Source: DATIGJ01 sp035644155 (GTDB taxonomy: Bacteria > Patescibacteriota > Microgenomatia > Levybacterales > UBA12049). Taken from it: 8,058 bases of DNA. Location: positions 1 through 8,058 of the forward strand of contig DASQPC010000079.1 in the NCBI GenBank assembly GCA_035644155.1, written 5' to 3'. Shown piece by piece: positions 1 through 5,661 of the stretch. Below the pieces are notes generated by a model, which was not told the DNA's origin, did not search any database, and worked only from the letters and a program-made list of their open reading frames with translations. How positions within the stretch are numbered: the stretch's first letter is position 1; each line of letters opens with the position of its first letter. The translations under genes and the position numbers were made by a program.

Positions 1-102
1 ATGCACAAGCATGAATCACAAAAGCATGACGTTGAAAAGATTCTTGCAGGCTATAGAGTGCTTCCAAAAGAAGAAAATTTCGTTATTCGCAAGAAGCATT
101 AA
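1..102 (+). CDS. C-terminal end of an unrecognised protein (partial)
   Basis: Frame 1 is open from the left edge to a TAA at 100-102 and encodes 33 residues ending GYRVLPKEENFVIRKKH. The fragment is charged and has no membrane segment or motif that I recognise. Its stop lies 25 nt before the next start, and the Shine-Dalgarno-like sequence of the next gene begins directly after it, as expected for two successive genes on one transcript. An ATG happens to occupy bases 1-3, so a free-standing 33-codon ORF cannot be excluded. A reading frame that enters from outside the window is more likely. No function can be assigned from so short a tail. Confidence 0.45.
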   Translation: MHKHESQKHDVEKILAGYRVLPKEENFVIRKKH

Positions 103-110
103 AGATGGTG

Positions 111-115
111 AGGAG
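111..115 (+). promoter_or_regulatory. Shine-Dalgarno sequence deciding the GH18-like start
   Basis: GGTGAGGAG, with the AGGAG core at 111-115, lies 12 nt before the ATG at 128. It follows the stop of the upstream gene and supports initiation at 128 rather than at an in-frame ATG at position 11, which lies inside the upstream reading frame. The spacing is a little long. Confidence 0.5.
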
Positions 116-127
116 TATAATAAATCT

Positions 128-1222
128 ATGAAGAAATTCCTCGTGCTGATCACACTGCTTTTCCTTATTCTCTTATTTGTCTTTGTGATTGCTAGACAGA
201 AAATCAAGCAAGATCTTGCAAGTGTTGTTCCCTATCCAACAACTACCCAATCGCCGCCATCGCCAACCGACGCAAGTACAACAGCCAAAGAAACAACGTC
301 ACTTTTTGTTCCGTATTGGACAATCAAAGGACAAAGCATTGAAGACGCCTCATATGATCAGTATATCTATTTTGGTATTGCACCAACGATTGATGGCATT
401 GATCCAAAAGAGCAAGGGACAAGAAGTCTTGATCAATTTCTTTCTGTTGTTCCTGCTGATAAAACCAAACTTCTTGCTGTGCGTTTAATTGATTCCAATA
501 CGAACTTTGCGATTTTAAAAGACCAAAACGCACAAAAGAAAGTGATGAATGATACCATTACCCTAGCAAAAGAGAAAGGTTTTGAGGGTATTGTGCAAGA
601 TTTGGAGGTATCAGCAATTCCTTTTGATTCGGTGGTGAAACAAATCACTTCATTCACCACAGCATTTGCACAAGAAACAAAAAAGAACAAGATGAGTTTT
701 TCTGTACTTGTGTATGGAGATGTTTTTTATCGGCTTCGGCCTTTTGATGTCAAAATTCTTGCCAAACAGTCAGATCAGATTATGGTTATGGCGTATGATT
801 TTTCAAAAGTAAAAGGTGATCCCGGACCAAACTTCCCTTTGCGAGGGCAGCAAACTTATGGCTACGATATGACTAAAATGGCAGATGATTTTGTGCAAAG
901 TGTTCCTCCACAGAAGATAACGGTTGTTTTTGGACTTTTTGGTTATGACTGGCAAGTTGACAATCAAGGTAAAACAATCCAGCAAGGTAAAGCAAAAACA
1001 ACACAGGAAATACAAAAAGCGTTTATTGACAGCTGTCAAGCAAAAAGGTGCGCTTTTAGTCGGGACAAAGATGCATCGGAGATAAAGATTAGCTACACAG
1101 ATCATGCTGATGCGAAACATAGTATTTGGTTTGAAGATATGAATTCAGTTGCTGCCAAAAAAGCGTATCTTAAGAAACGAGGAATTACGTCATTTAGCTA
1201 CTGGGCTTATTCATACTTCTAG
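128..1222 (+). CDS. Membrane-anchored GH18-type glycoside hydrolase-like protein, divergent active site
   Basis: The 364-residue protein begins MKKFLVLITLLFLILLF, a single hydrophobic anchor or uncleaved signal at about residues 4-22. A Thr/Ser/Pro-rich linker follows at about 35-57, then a domain with glycoside hydrolase family 18 landmarks. The sequence GFEGIVQDLE at 151-160 matches the GH18 DxxDxDxE strand, keeping Asp158 and the presumed catalytic acid Glu160 but with Glu and Val at the first two Asp positions. VMAYDF at 220-225 resembles the conserved Tyr-containing strand, and IWFEDMNS from 333 plus FSYWAYSY at the end resemble the closing strands of the barrel. GH18 and its cortex-lytic relatives cleave beta-1,4-linked GlcNAc polymers. 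The true substrate here is unknown, and loss of activity is possible. The protein would sit outside the membrane, tethered to it. The start at 128 is chosen because of the Shine-Dalgarno sequence and because the anchor begins there. The TAG stop overlaps a GTG that opens the next reading frame. Confidence 0.75.
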   Translation: MKKFLVLITLLFLILLFVFVIARQKIKQDLASVVPYPTTTQSPPSPTDASTTAKETTSLFVPYWTIKGQSIEDASYDQYIYFGIAPTIDGIDPKEQGTRSLDQFLSVVPADKTKLLAVRLIDSNTNFAILKDQNAQKKVMNDTITLAKEKGFEGIVQDLEVSAIPFDSVVKQITSFTTAFAQETKKNKMSFSVLVYGDVFYRLRPFDVKILAKQSDQIMVMAYDFSKVKGDPGPNFPLRGQQTYGYDMTKMADDFVQSVPPQKITVVFGLFGYDWQVDNQGKTIQQGKAKTTQEIQKAFIDSCQAKRCAFSRDKDASEIKISYTDHADAKHSIWFEDMNSVAAKKAYLKKRGITSFSYWAYSYF

Positions 1223-1258
1223 TGTCAGGTTTTTGTCAGCTTTCAGTCAAGCCCGGCA

Positions 1259-1296
1259 ATTCCGACAGGAATACAATTACCACAGAGCTATGCTCT
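1259..1296 (+). promoter_or_regulatory. Two small inverted repeats before the GH37-like gene
   Basis: ATTCC-GACA-GGAAT at 1259-1272 and AGAGC-TAT-GCTCT at 1284-1296 are perfect 5-bp inverted repeats just upstream of the probable ATG at 1306. They could be operator half-sites or weak hairpins in a leader. Repeats of this size also arise by chance, so the call is tentative. Confidence 0.2.
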
Positions 1297-1305
1297 AGAA
1301 TAAAT

Positions 1306-3012
1306 ATGACTCCAGAAATGAGTCTACCTTCGTTTAAAGGTAGTGGAAGGTCTCCTATAGCTATACATGATCAGCTCGGTCATACGATAGCAGGTGACAG
1401 GCTGCCTTTGAGGTTTTCTTTGTTAGATGGTGATGGTGCTCCTCCTTCTGTCTTGTCTTATAACTCAGCTATTGCTATTCTTAAAGAGCCAGCAACTGCT
1501 GAGCAAGAGAGTATGACAGTTCCAATGAAAGAGTATAAAAGAAGAGAGGGAAGATTGGAACTTGATCCTACAATTAATTCCGATATTCGAGATATTCTTG
1601 CTGGCGTAGAACGATTTAAACAATATAATATTCATGAGCAAATTGATGATGATCCTGTAACTGACGCAATTGGATTAGGTCCTGGAGAATATCGTGTACC
1701 AAACAAGGATCGATTCCCCTATCCTTTTCCTCATGATGCTTATTATATGGCAAAGGGAGATAGAAATACTGAATATGGGCGTAAACTTGTAGAAACATTT
1801 TTAGATAAACAAGTACAGCTTTATAAAAGATTTAAAATTATGCCAAATTTTGGTGCATATGGTTCTTTAAATACGGGAAGTCCTGAATTTTTTATTCCTA
1901 TGGCGATGGAATGGTATGATTCGCATCCAGGCAAAGAAACAGATGAGATAAAAGATAAATTGAAGATATATATGGAAGTAGGAGCGGATGAACACGATAC
2001 TGTATGGAACAATCCACGAGATTTAACAGGAGCAATTGGGAGCTATCATCATATGGTTCCTGGCTATAAATATCTTCGTCGAGTAGGTGATCGAGATGCA
2101 GGTTATGCAACAAATGCAGGAAGAGAATGGGTGTGGGATTTTAGTTCGGTTCGAGGAGCGGGCAGTGAAGATGCGTTGTTGCCTATTTGTGTTAATACGA
2201 TTCTTGCTTCAAATAAGGAAACGTTTGGACGAGCTGCTGAAATTTTAGGTATGGAGACTTTAGGAGGACGTACACCACAAGAATGGAGGAGCGAATCAGC
2301 AGAAATGAAGCAAGAAATAAATACATTCCTCTATAATCCTGAAACAAAGAATTACCATGATCGAGATTACAAAGATAATATTTTACGAGAAGAAAGTACT
2401 CTAGCGGCTGTTTGGGCATTGTGGGGAGAAGTTGCATCAGGAGAGCAAGCGATGGATGTTATCCGAAATTTGGAACGATTAGATCATGGACATGGTTTGG
2501 TAGTTACAGCACCTGAAGATTTCGCGCCGGAAATACCTGATGAAGCATTTTTAAAACTTGGTATTCCCAAAAGATATATAAAAGCAATTCAGCGGCAACT
2601 AGATCCAGCCAATTGGGATGGCAATGTCTGGCCACCACCTCTGATTACTATGAAAGAAGGAATACTTAAATACGTAAGGTCAACGGATAAAGGTTTAAGT
2701 CCTGCGGATAAATTGGTAATGACAAGATTTGCCATTAGACAGACAGAAAATGAGATTAAGACACAAATGAATATTCGTAATACAACAAATGGAAAGTTCT
2801 CCGAAAAATGGAAAGCAGATGGAACTGATGATAATGGACACTTTCATTATGAACCTCAACAAAATGGACTGGGGTGGTCAGCAACTCTTGCGGAATTAAA
2901 TGTCACGCAATTTTTACCAGAATTGTATAGTTTGGAGGATGAACTTGAGATGCTGATTGCAGCAGAGCAACAACCTGTTTCTGTTCCAATATTTGAGTCG
3001 GTATCTGCCTAA
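1306..3012 (+). CDS. GH37 family (trehalase-like) alpha-glycosidase, altered substrate motifs
   Basis: From ATG 1306 the protein is 568 residues, within the usual trehalase length, with no signal peptide or membrane segment, so it is probably cytoplasmic. Family landmarks occur in GH37 order. VPNKDRFPYPFPHDAYY starts at residue 131 (canonical PGGRFxExYxWDxY). PNFGAYGSLNTGSPEFF corresponds to the PNG...RSQPP region. WVWDFSS holds the presumed general acid Asp278, followed by LLPICVNTIL (canonical IVPVDLN). NWDGNVWPPPLITMKEGI from residue 436 matches QWDxPNGWAPLQ. Near the C-terminus, HYEPQQNGLGWS holds Glu516 near the expected general base. GH37 enzymes hydrolyse trehalose to two glucose molecules. 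Several substrate-binding residues differ here, so another disaccharide is possible. A GTG at 1222 would add 28 residues, but it overlaps the previous stop and has no Shine-Dalgarno sequence. ATG 1306 also lacks a clear one, and ATG 1318 is a further option. The stop is TAA. Confidence 0.78.
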   Translation: MTPEMSLPSFKGSGRSPIAIHDQLGHTIAGDRLPLRFSLLDGDGAPPSVLSYNSAIAILKEPATAEQESMTVPMKEYKRREGRLELDPTINSDIRDILAGVERFKQYNIHEQIDDDPVTDAIGLGPGEYRVPNKDRFPYPFPHDAYYMAKGDRNTEYGRKLVETFLDKQVQLYKRFKIMPNFGAYGSLNTGSPEFFIPMAMEWYDSHPGKETDEIKDKLKIYMEVGADEHDTVWNNPRDLTGAIGSYHHMVPGYKYLRRVGDRDAGYATNAGREWVWDFSSVRGAGSEDALLPICVNTILASNKETFGRAAEILGMETLGGRTPQEWRSESAEMKQEINTFLYNPETKNYHDRDYKDNILREESTLAAVWALWGEVASGEQAMDVIRNLERLDHGHGLVVTAPEDFAPEIPDEAFLKLGIPKRYIKAIQRQLDPANWDGNVWPPPLITMKEGILKYVRSTDKGLSPADKLVMTRFAIRQTENEIKTQMNIRNTTNGKFSEKWKADGTDDNGHFHYEPQQNGLGWSATLAELNVTQFLPELYSLEDELEMLIAAEQQPVSVPIFESVSA

Positions 3013-3117
3013 AATATTATTTTTTTGTATAATTCTTTGCAGTTCTTTGAGGGATTCTTGAAGGAATTGTTGATACTGCATAATTCTATTTATCAGTGAG
3101 TTTTTGTAATTTACCTA

Positions 3118-3146
3118 TTGACGGCTAGAAAAAAATATTGTATCAT
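3118..3146 (+). promoter_or_regulatory. Sigma-70-type promoter of tuf
   Basis: TTGACG at 3118-3123 and TATCAT at 3141-3146 are separated by exactly 17 nt. Each box differs from consensus at one position. Transcription would start near 3153, about 50 nt before the EF-Tu ATG. This is the best promoter match in the window and fits the expected high expression of tuf. Looser TATAAT-like sequences at 3028-3033 and around 3080 lack a properly spaced -35 box. Confidence 0.7.
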
Positions 3147-3154
3147 ACATTCAC

Positions 3155-3173
3155 TCTCAATTTTTGATTGAGA
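3155..3173 (+). promoter_or_regulatory. Hairpin in the tuf 5' UTR
   Basis: TCTCAAT at 3155-3161 and ATTGAGA at 3167-3173 form a perfect 7-bp stem with a 5-nt loop, followed by the T-rich stretch TTTATTTTTA. It lies within a few bases of the predicted transcription start and about 20 nt before the tuf Shine-Dalgarno sequence. A 5' stabilising hairpin or a weak attenuator is possible. The stem is AT-rich, so strong termination is unlikely. Confidence 0.4.
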
Positions 3174-3202
3174 TTTATTTTTAGTTTCATTTAGGAAAAT
3201 AT

Positions 3203-4381
3203 ATGGCAACATTTCAACGCACCAAACCACATGTTAATATCGGTACTATCGGTCACGTCGACCATGGTAAAACAACAACAACTGCAGCTATTACCCACGT
3301 TCTTGCAAAGAAGGGTATGGCAACAGCTAAGAAATACGAAGATATTGATAACGCCCCAGAAGAAAGAGCACGTGGAGTCACGATTAATATTTCTCACCAA
3401 GAATACGAAACAGCAACACGACACTACGCACATATTGATGCTCCAGGTCACGCAGATTACATCAAGAACATGATCACCGGTGCAGCTCAGATGGATGGAG
3501 CAATCTTGGTTGTTTCAGCACCAGATGGCCCTATGCCACAAACTCGAGAGCACATTCTTCTTGCCTATCAAGTTGGAGTTCCAGCAATCGTTGTTTATCT
3601 TAATAAATGTGATATGGTTCAAGATGAAGAACTTCTTGATCTCGTTGAAATGGAAGTCCGCGAACTTCTTACCAAATACCACTTCCCAGGAGATGAAGTA
3701 CCAATTATTCGTGGCTCATCTCTCAAAGCACTTGAAGGCGACGCAGTATACGAAAAGAAAATTGAAGAACTTATGGATGCTGTTGATAAATATATCCCAA
3801 CACCAGTTCGGCCACTCGACAAGCCATTCCTTATGCCTGTTGAAGATGTTTTCTCAATCAAAGGCCGAGGCACAGTTGTAACTGGAAGAATTGAAAGAGG
3901 CGTTGTCAAAGTAAACGAAGCAGTTTCAGTCATTGGACTCGACAAAAATAAAGAATCAGTTGTTACTGGAGTTGAAATGTTCAAGAAGCAACTCGATGAA
4001 GGTCAAGCTGGAGACAATGTCGGACTTCTTCTTCGAGGTCTTGAAAAGTCAGATGTAGAGCGAGGTCAAGTTATTGCCAAACCAGGCTCAATTACTCCTC
4101 ACACAGAGTTTGAAGCAGAAGCATATGTTCTCACCAAAGAAGAAGGTGGACGTCATACACCATTCTTTACCGGATATCGACCACAATTCTATATCAGAAC
4201 AACTGATGTTACTGGTAACGCAACACTTCCACAAGGTGTTGAAATGGTTATGCCAGGTGACAATATCAAAATGACAGTCAAACTTATCGTTCCCGTTGCT
4301 CTTGAAGAAGGTCTTCGATTTGCTATCCGCGAAGGCGGAAAAACAGTTGGAGCCGGAGTTATTACAAAGATAATTAAATAG
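3203..4381 (+). CDS. tuf: Translation elongation factor Tu
   Basis: EF-Tu is the GTPase that carries aminoacyl-tRNA to the ribosomal A site. At 392 residues it is full length (E. coli about 394). The P-loop GHVDHGKT is at 17-24, switch I ends in GVTIN with Thr60, switch II has DAPGH at 79-83 with the catalytic-type His83, and NKCD at 134-137 recognises guanine. The G5 loop reads SSL at 172-174 instead of the common SAL, and DAPGH replaces DCPGH. Both are conservative. Domains II and III (about 200-392) are intact and end in the typical GAGVITKIIK. AGGA at 3193-3196 lies 6 nt before the ATG, giving one of the best ribosome binding sites in the window. The gene follows a strong promoter and precedes rpsJ by 23 nt, so it probably heads the S10 cluster transcript. 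Its codons end in C more often than those of the downstream genes, as expected for very high expression. The stop is TAG. Confidence 0.98.
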   Translation: MATFQRTKPHVNIGTIGHVDHGKTTTTAAITHVLAKKGMATAKKYEDIDNAPEERARGVTINISHQEYETATRHYAHIDAPGHADYIKNMITGAAQMDGAILVVSAPDGPMPQTREHILLAYQVGVPAIVVYLNKCDMVQDEELLDLVEMEVRELLTKYHFPGDEVPIIRGSSLKALEGDAVYEKKIEELMDAVDKYIPTPVRPLDKPFLMPVEDVFSIKGRGTVVTGRIERGVVKVNEAVSVIGLDKNKESVVTGVEMFKKQLDEGQAGDNVGLLLRGLEKSDVERGQVIAKPGSITPHTEFEAEAYVLTKEEGGRHTPFFTGYRPQFYIRTTDVTGNATLPQGVEMVMPGDNIKMTVKLIVPVALEEGLRFAIREGGKTVGAGVITKIIK

Positions 4382-4404
4382 TTCTTTGACAGTCTGTTGC
4401 TATT

Positions 4405-4713
4405 ATGCCAAAAGGAAGAATTAGAGTTCGATTGAAGAGTTATGATGCACGCGTTCTTGATGCGTGTTGTCAACAGATCCTTGATTCGGTTATTCGTACC
4501 GGAGCAAAAGTAGTTGGTCCTGTACCTCTTCCAACTGATAGAAGCGTCTATGCAGTCAATAAATCTCCTTTTATTGATAAAGATGCACGAGATCATTTTG
4601 AAATTCGAATTCACAAACGGCTTATTGACATTATGTCGCCAACAGACAAAACAATTGATAGCTTGACAAATCTTGCTTTGCCAGCAGGAGTTGATGTAGA
4701 GCTTAAAATGTAG
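4405..4713 (+). CDS. rpsJ: 30S ribosomal protein S10
   Basis: The 102-residue protein has normal S10 length and is colinear with the family: an IRVRLKSYD start, RTGAKVVGPVPLPT in the middle, the loop segment SPFIDKDARDHFEIRIHKRL, and a typical LPAGVDVELKM end. S10 sits in the 30S head and, in bacteria that carry the Nus system, also acts as NusE in antitermination. The gene lies 23 nt after tuf, consistent with co-transcription. The gap contains TTGACA but no properly spaced -10 box, and there is no Shine-Dalgarno sequence before the ATG, so translation may depend on tuf or on an unstructured AT-rich leader. The stop is TAG, followed at once by seven T residues without a GC-rich stem. The next gene is unusually far away (123 nt). 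Confidence 0.97.
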   Translation: MPKGRIRVRLKSYDARVLDACCQQILDSVIRTGAKVVGPVPLPTDRSVYAVNKSPFIDKDARDHFEIRIHKRLIDIMSPTDKTIDSLTNLALPAGVDVELKM

Positions 4714-4726
4714 TTTTTTTAAATAG

Positions 4727-4777
4727 ATGCCCAAATTAATTAATTACAAACGTCATATGACAACAAAGCCTAATTAG
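4727..4777 (+). other. Tiny ORF in the rpsJ-rplC gap (16 codons)
   Basis: An ATG at 4727 opens a 16-codon frame, MPKLINYKRHMTTKPN, ending in TAG inside the palindrome CCTAATTAGG (4769-4778). No Shine-Dalgarno sequence is visible. It could be a leader peptide of the downstream attenuator-like hairpin, but short ORFs of this size are common by chance. Confidence 0.2.
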
Positions 4778-4795
4778 GACTTACGCAGAAGATAT

Positions 4796-4816
4796 ATGAA
4801 AGATCAGGTAGCCTAA
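4796..4816 (+). other. Six-codon ORF ending in the terminator loop
   Basis: ATG at 4796 encodes MKDQVA. The TAA stop at 4814-4816 falls in the loop of the terminator-like hairpin, and the ORF covers its whole 5' arm. A purine-rich AGAAG lies just upstream as a weak ribosome binding candidate. A ribosome translating or stopping here would disrupt the hairpin, so this is a candidate leader peptide. The assignment rests on position only. Confidence 0.25.
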
Positions 4817-4832
4817 GGGCTATCTTTTTTTT
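4806..4832 (+). terminator. Intrinsic terminator or attenuator between rpsJ and rplC
   Basis: AGGTAGCC at 4806-4813 pairs with GGCTATCT at 4818-4825, forming eight base pairs including one G-U around the loop TAAG. It runs into eight consecutive T residues (4825-4832). This is the standard form of a Rho-independent terminator. It lies inside the S10 cluster, and the T-run ends four bases before the rplC ATG. Complete termination would separate rplC and everything downstream from the tuf promoter, so partial or regulated readthrough is the simplest reading. No strong alternative promoter is visible in the gap. Confidence 0.7.
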
Positions 4833-4836
4833 GACT

Positions 4837-5658
4837 ATGATACAAACACTGATTGGAAGAAAAATTGATCAAACACAAAAGTTTCTGGAAAATGGGAAAA
4901 GAATTCCTGTTACCCAGATTTCTGTTGCAGATAATGCAGTTTTGCAAGTAAAAACCTTGGAAAAAGATGCATATACTGCAGTGCAGCTTGGGTTTGGTAC
5001 CAAAAAGAAACCAACAAAAGCGATGAGCGGACATAATAAAAAAGCAGGTTTTGAAAAAACTTCTGCTTTGATTAAGGAAGTACGTCTTGCCGATGCTGAT
5101 GCGCCAACTGCTGGTGAGTATATTACTGTTGATGCTGTTTTTAAACCAGGTGATATTGTTTCAGTTTCTGGAACATCAAAAGGAAAAGGGTTTGCAGGTG
5201 TCGTGAAGCGACACAATTTCCGTGGAGGACCAAAGACCCACGGTCAATCTGATAGACATCGTGCGCCTGGATCTATTGGTCAAACAACAACACCAGGAAG
5301 AGTCTATCGAGGAAAGAGAATGGCAGGTCGTATGGGAAGTGATACCGTTACTATTCCTAATTTGACTGTTATTACAGTTGATGCAGAGACAAAGTCGCTT
5401 TTGGTTTCTGGGTTGGTTCCTGGTTCAAAAGAAACCTATCTTGTGATCACTAAGACTGGTGAAAGAAAGCATTTTGTTGCATTATTAGGCGAAAAAGCAA
5501 AACGTGAAGCGCTTGAAGCAAAGAAAGCTGAGGAAAGAGCAGCAAAAGAGGCATCTGAAAAAGAAGAAGAGCCAAAAGCAGAAGAATCCGTAAAAGAAGT
5601 TTCAGAAAAGAAAGAAAAAATCGAAGAGAGCAGTGTAGCTACTGAGAAGGCAAAATAA
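4837..5658 (+). CDS. rplC: 50S ribosomal protein L3 with a charged C-terminal extension
   Basis: L3 is an early-assembling 23S rRNA-binding protein whose long loop reaches the peptidyl-transferase centre. The match is clear: MIQTLIGRKI start, GTSKGKGFAGVVKRHNFRGG at 112-131, and the loop APGSIGQTTTPGRVYRGKRM at 143-162 followed by AGRMG. The residue equivalent to E. coli Gln150, methylated there by PrmB, is Thr, a position that varies among bacteria. The usual protein of about 210 residues ends near residue 211. Here 62 more residues follow, rich in Lys, Glu and Ala, predicted by eye to be helical or disordered. The start is ATG 4837. The TTG at 4831 lies in the terminator T-run and would add only two residues. 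There is no Shine-Dalgarno sequence, and the region just upstream is the hairpin, so initiation may depend on how that structure folds. The stop is TAA, three nt before rplD. Confidence 0.96.
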   Translation: MIQTLIGRKIDQTQKFLENGKRIPVTQISVADNAVLQVKTLEKDAYTAVQLGFGTKKKPTKAMSGHNKKAGFEKTSALIKEVRLADADAPTAGEYITVDAVFKPGDIVSVSGTSKGKGFAGVVKRHNFRGGPKTHGQSDRHRAPGSIGQTTTPGRVYRGKRMAGRMGSDTVTIPNLTVITVDAETKSLLVSGLVPGSKETYLVITKTGERKHFVALLGEKAKREALEAKKAEERAAKEASEKEEEPKAEESVKEVSEKKEKIEESSVATEKAK

Positions 5659-5661
5659 TCT

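Noticed and set aside
116..121. TATAAT 7 nt before the GH18-like start, suggesting a leaderless transcript
   Set aside because: No -35 box is found at suitable spacing, and the hexamer is expected by chance in AT-rich DNA. A Shine-Dalgarno sequence is present just upstream.
11..127. N-terminal extension of the GH18-like protein starting at ATG 11
   Set aside because: It overlaps the end of the upstream reading frame, lacks a ribosome binding site and would put 39 unrelated residues before a well-formed membrane anchor that has its own Shine-Dalgarno sequence.
1222..1305. GTG 1222 as start of the GH37-like gene
   Set aside because: It overlaps the preceding TAG, has no Shine-Dalgarno sequence, and the 28 extra residues are Cys- and Ser-containing with no family similarity. 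ATG 1306 is preferred, though without proof.
3028..3033. TATAAT as a second tuf promoter
   Set aside because: The bases 17 nt upstream (CTGCCT) do not resemble a -35 box, and the site at 3118-3146 is much better.
3013..3117. Terminator of the GH37-like gene
   Set aside because: Only AT-rich or 5-6 bp imperfect repeats (for example GAATT...AATTC around 3064-3085) are present, without a following T-run.
3619..3984. Long open frames on the minus strand, for example opposite tuf and rplC
   Set aside because: Their translations are low-complexity, Ser-rich or Phe/Leu-rich mirrors of conserved + strand genes and match no family.
4386..4406. TTGACA plus TATTAT between tuf and rpsJ as an internal promoter
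   Set aside because: The spacer is only 9 nt, and the second hexamer overlaps the rpsJ start codon.
4714..4720. Seven-T run right after the rpsJ stop as a terminator
   Set aside because: No GC-containing stem precedes it; only a weak A/T pairing is possible.
4831..4836. TTG 4831 as rplC start
   Set aside because: It lies in the terminator T-run and adds only two residues before a methionine that aligns with the L3 family start.
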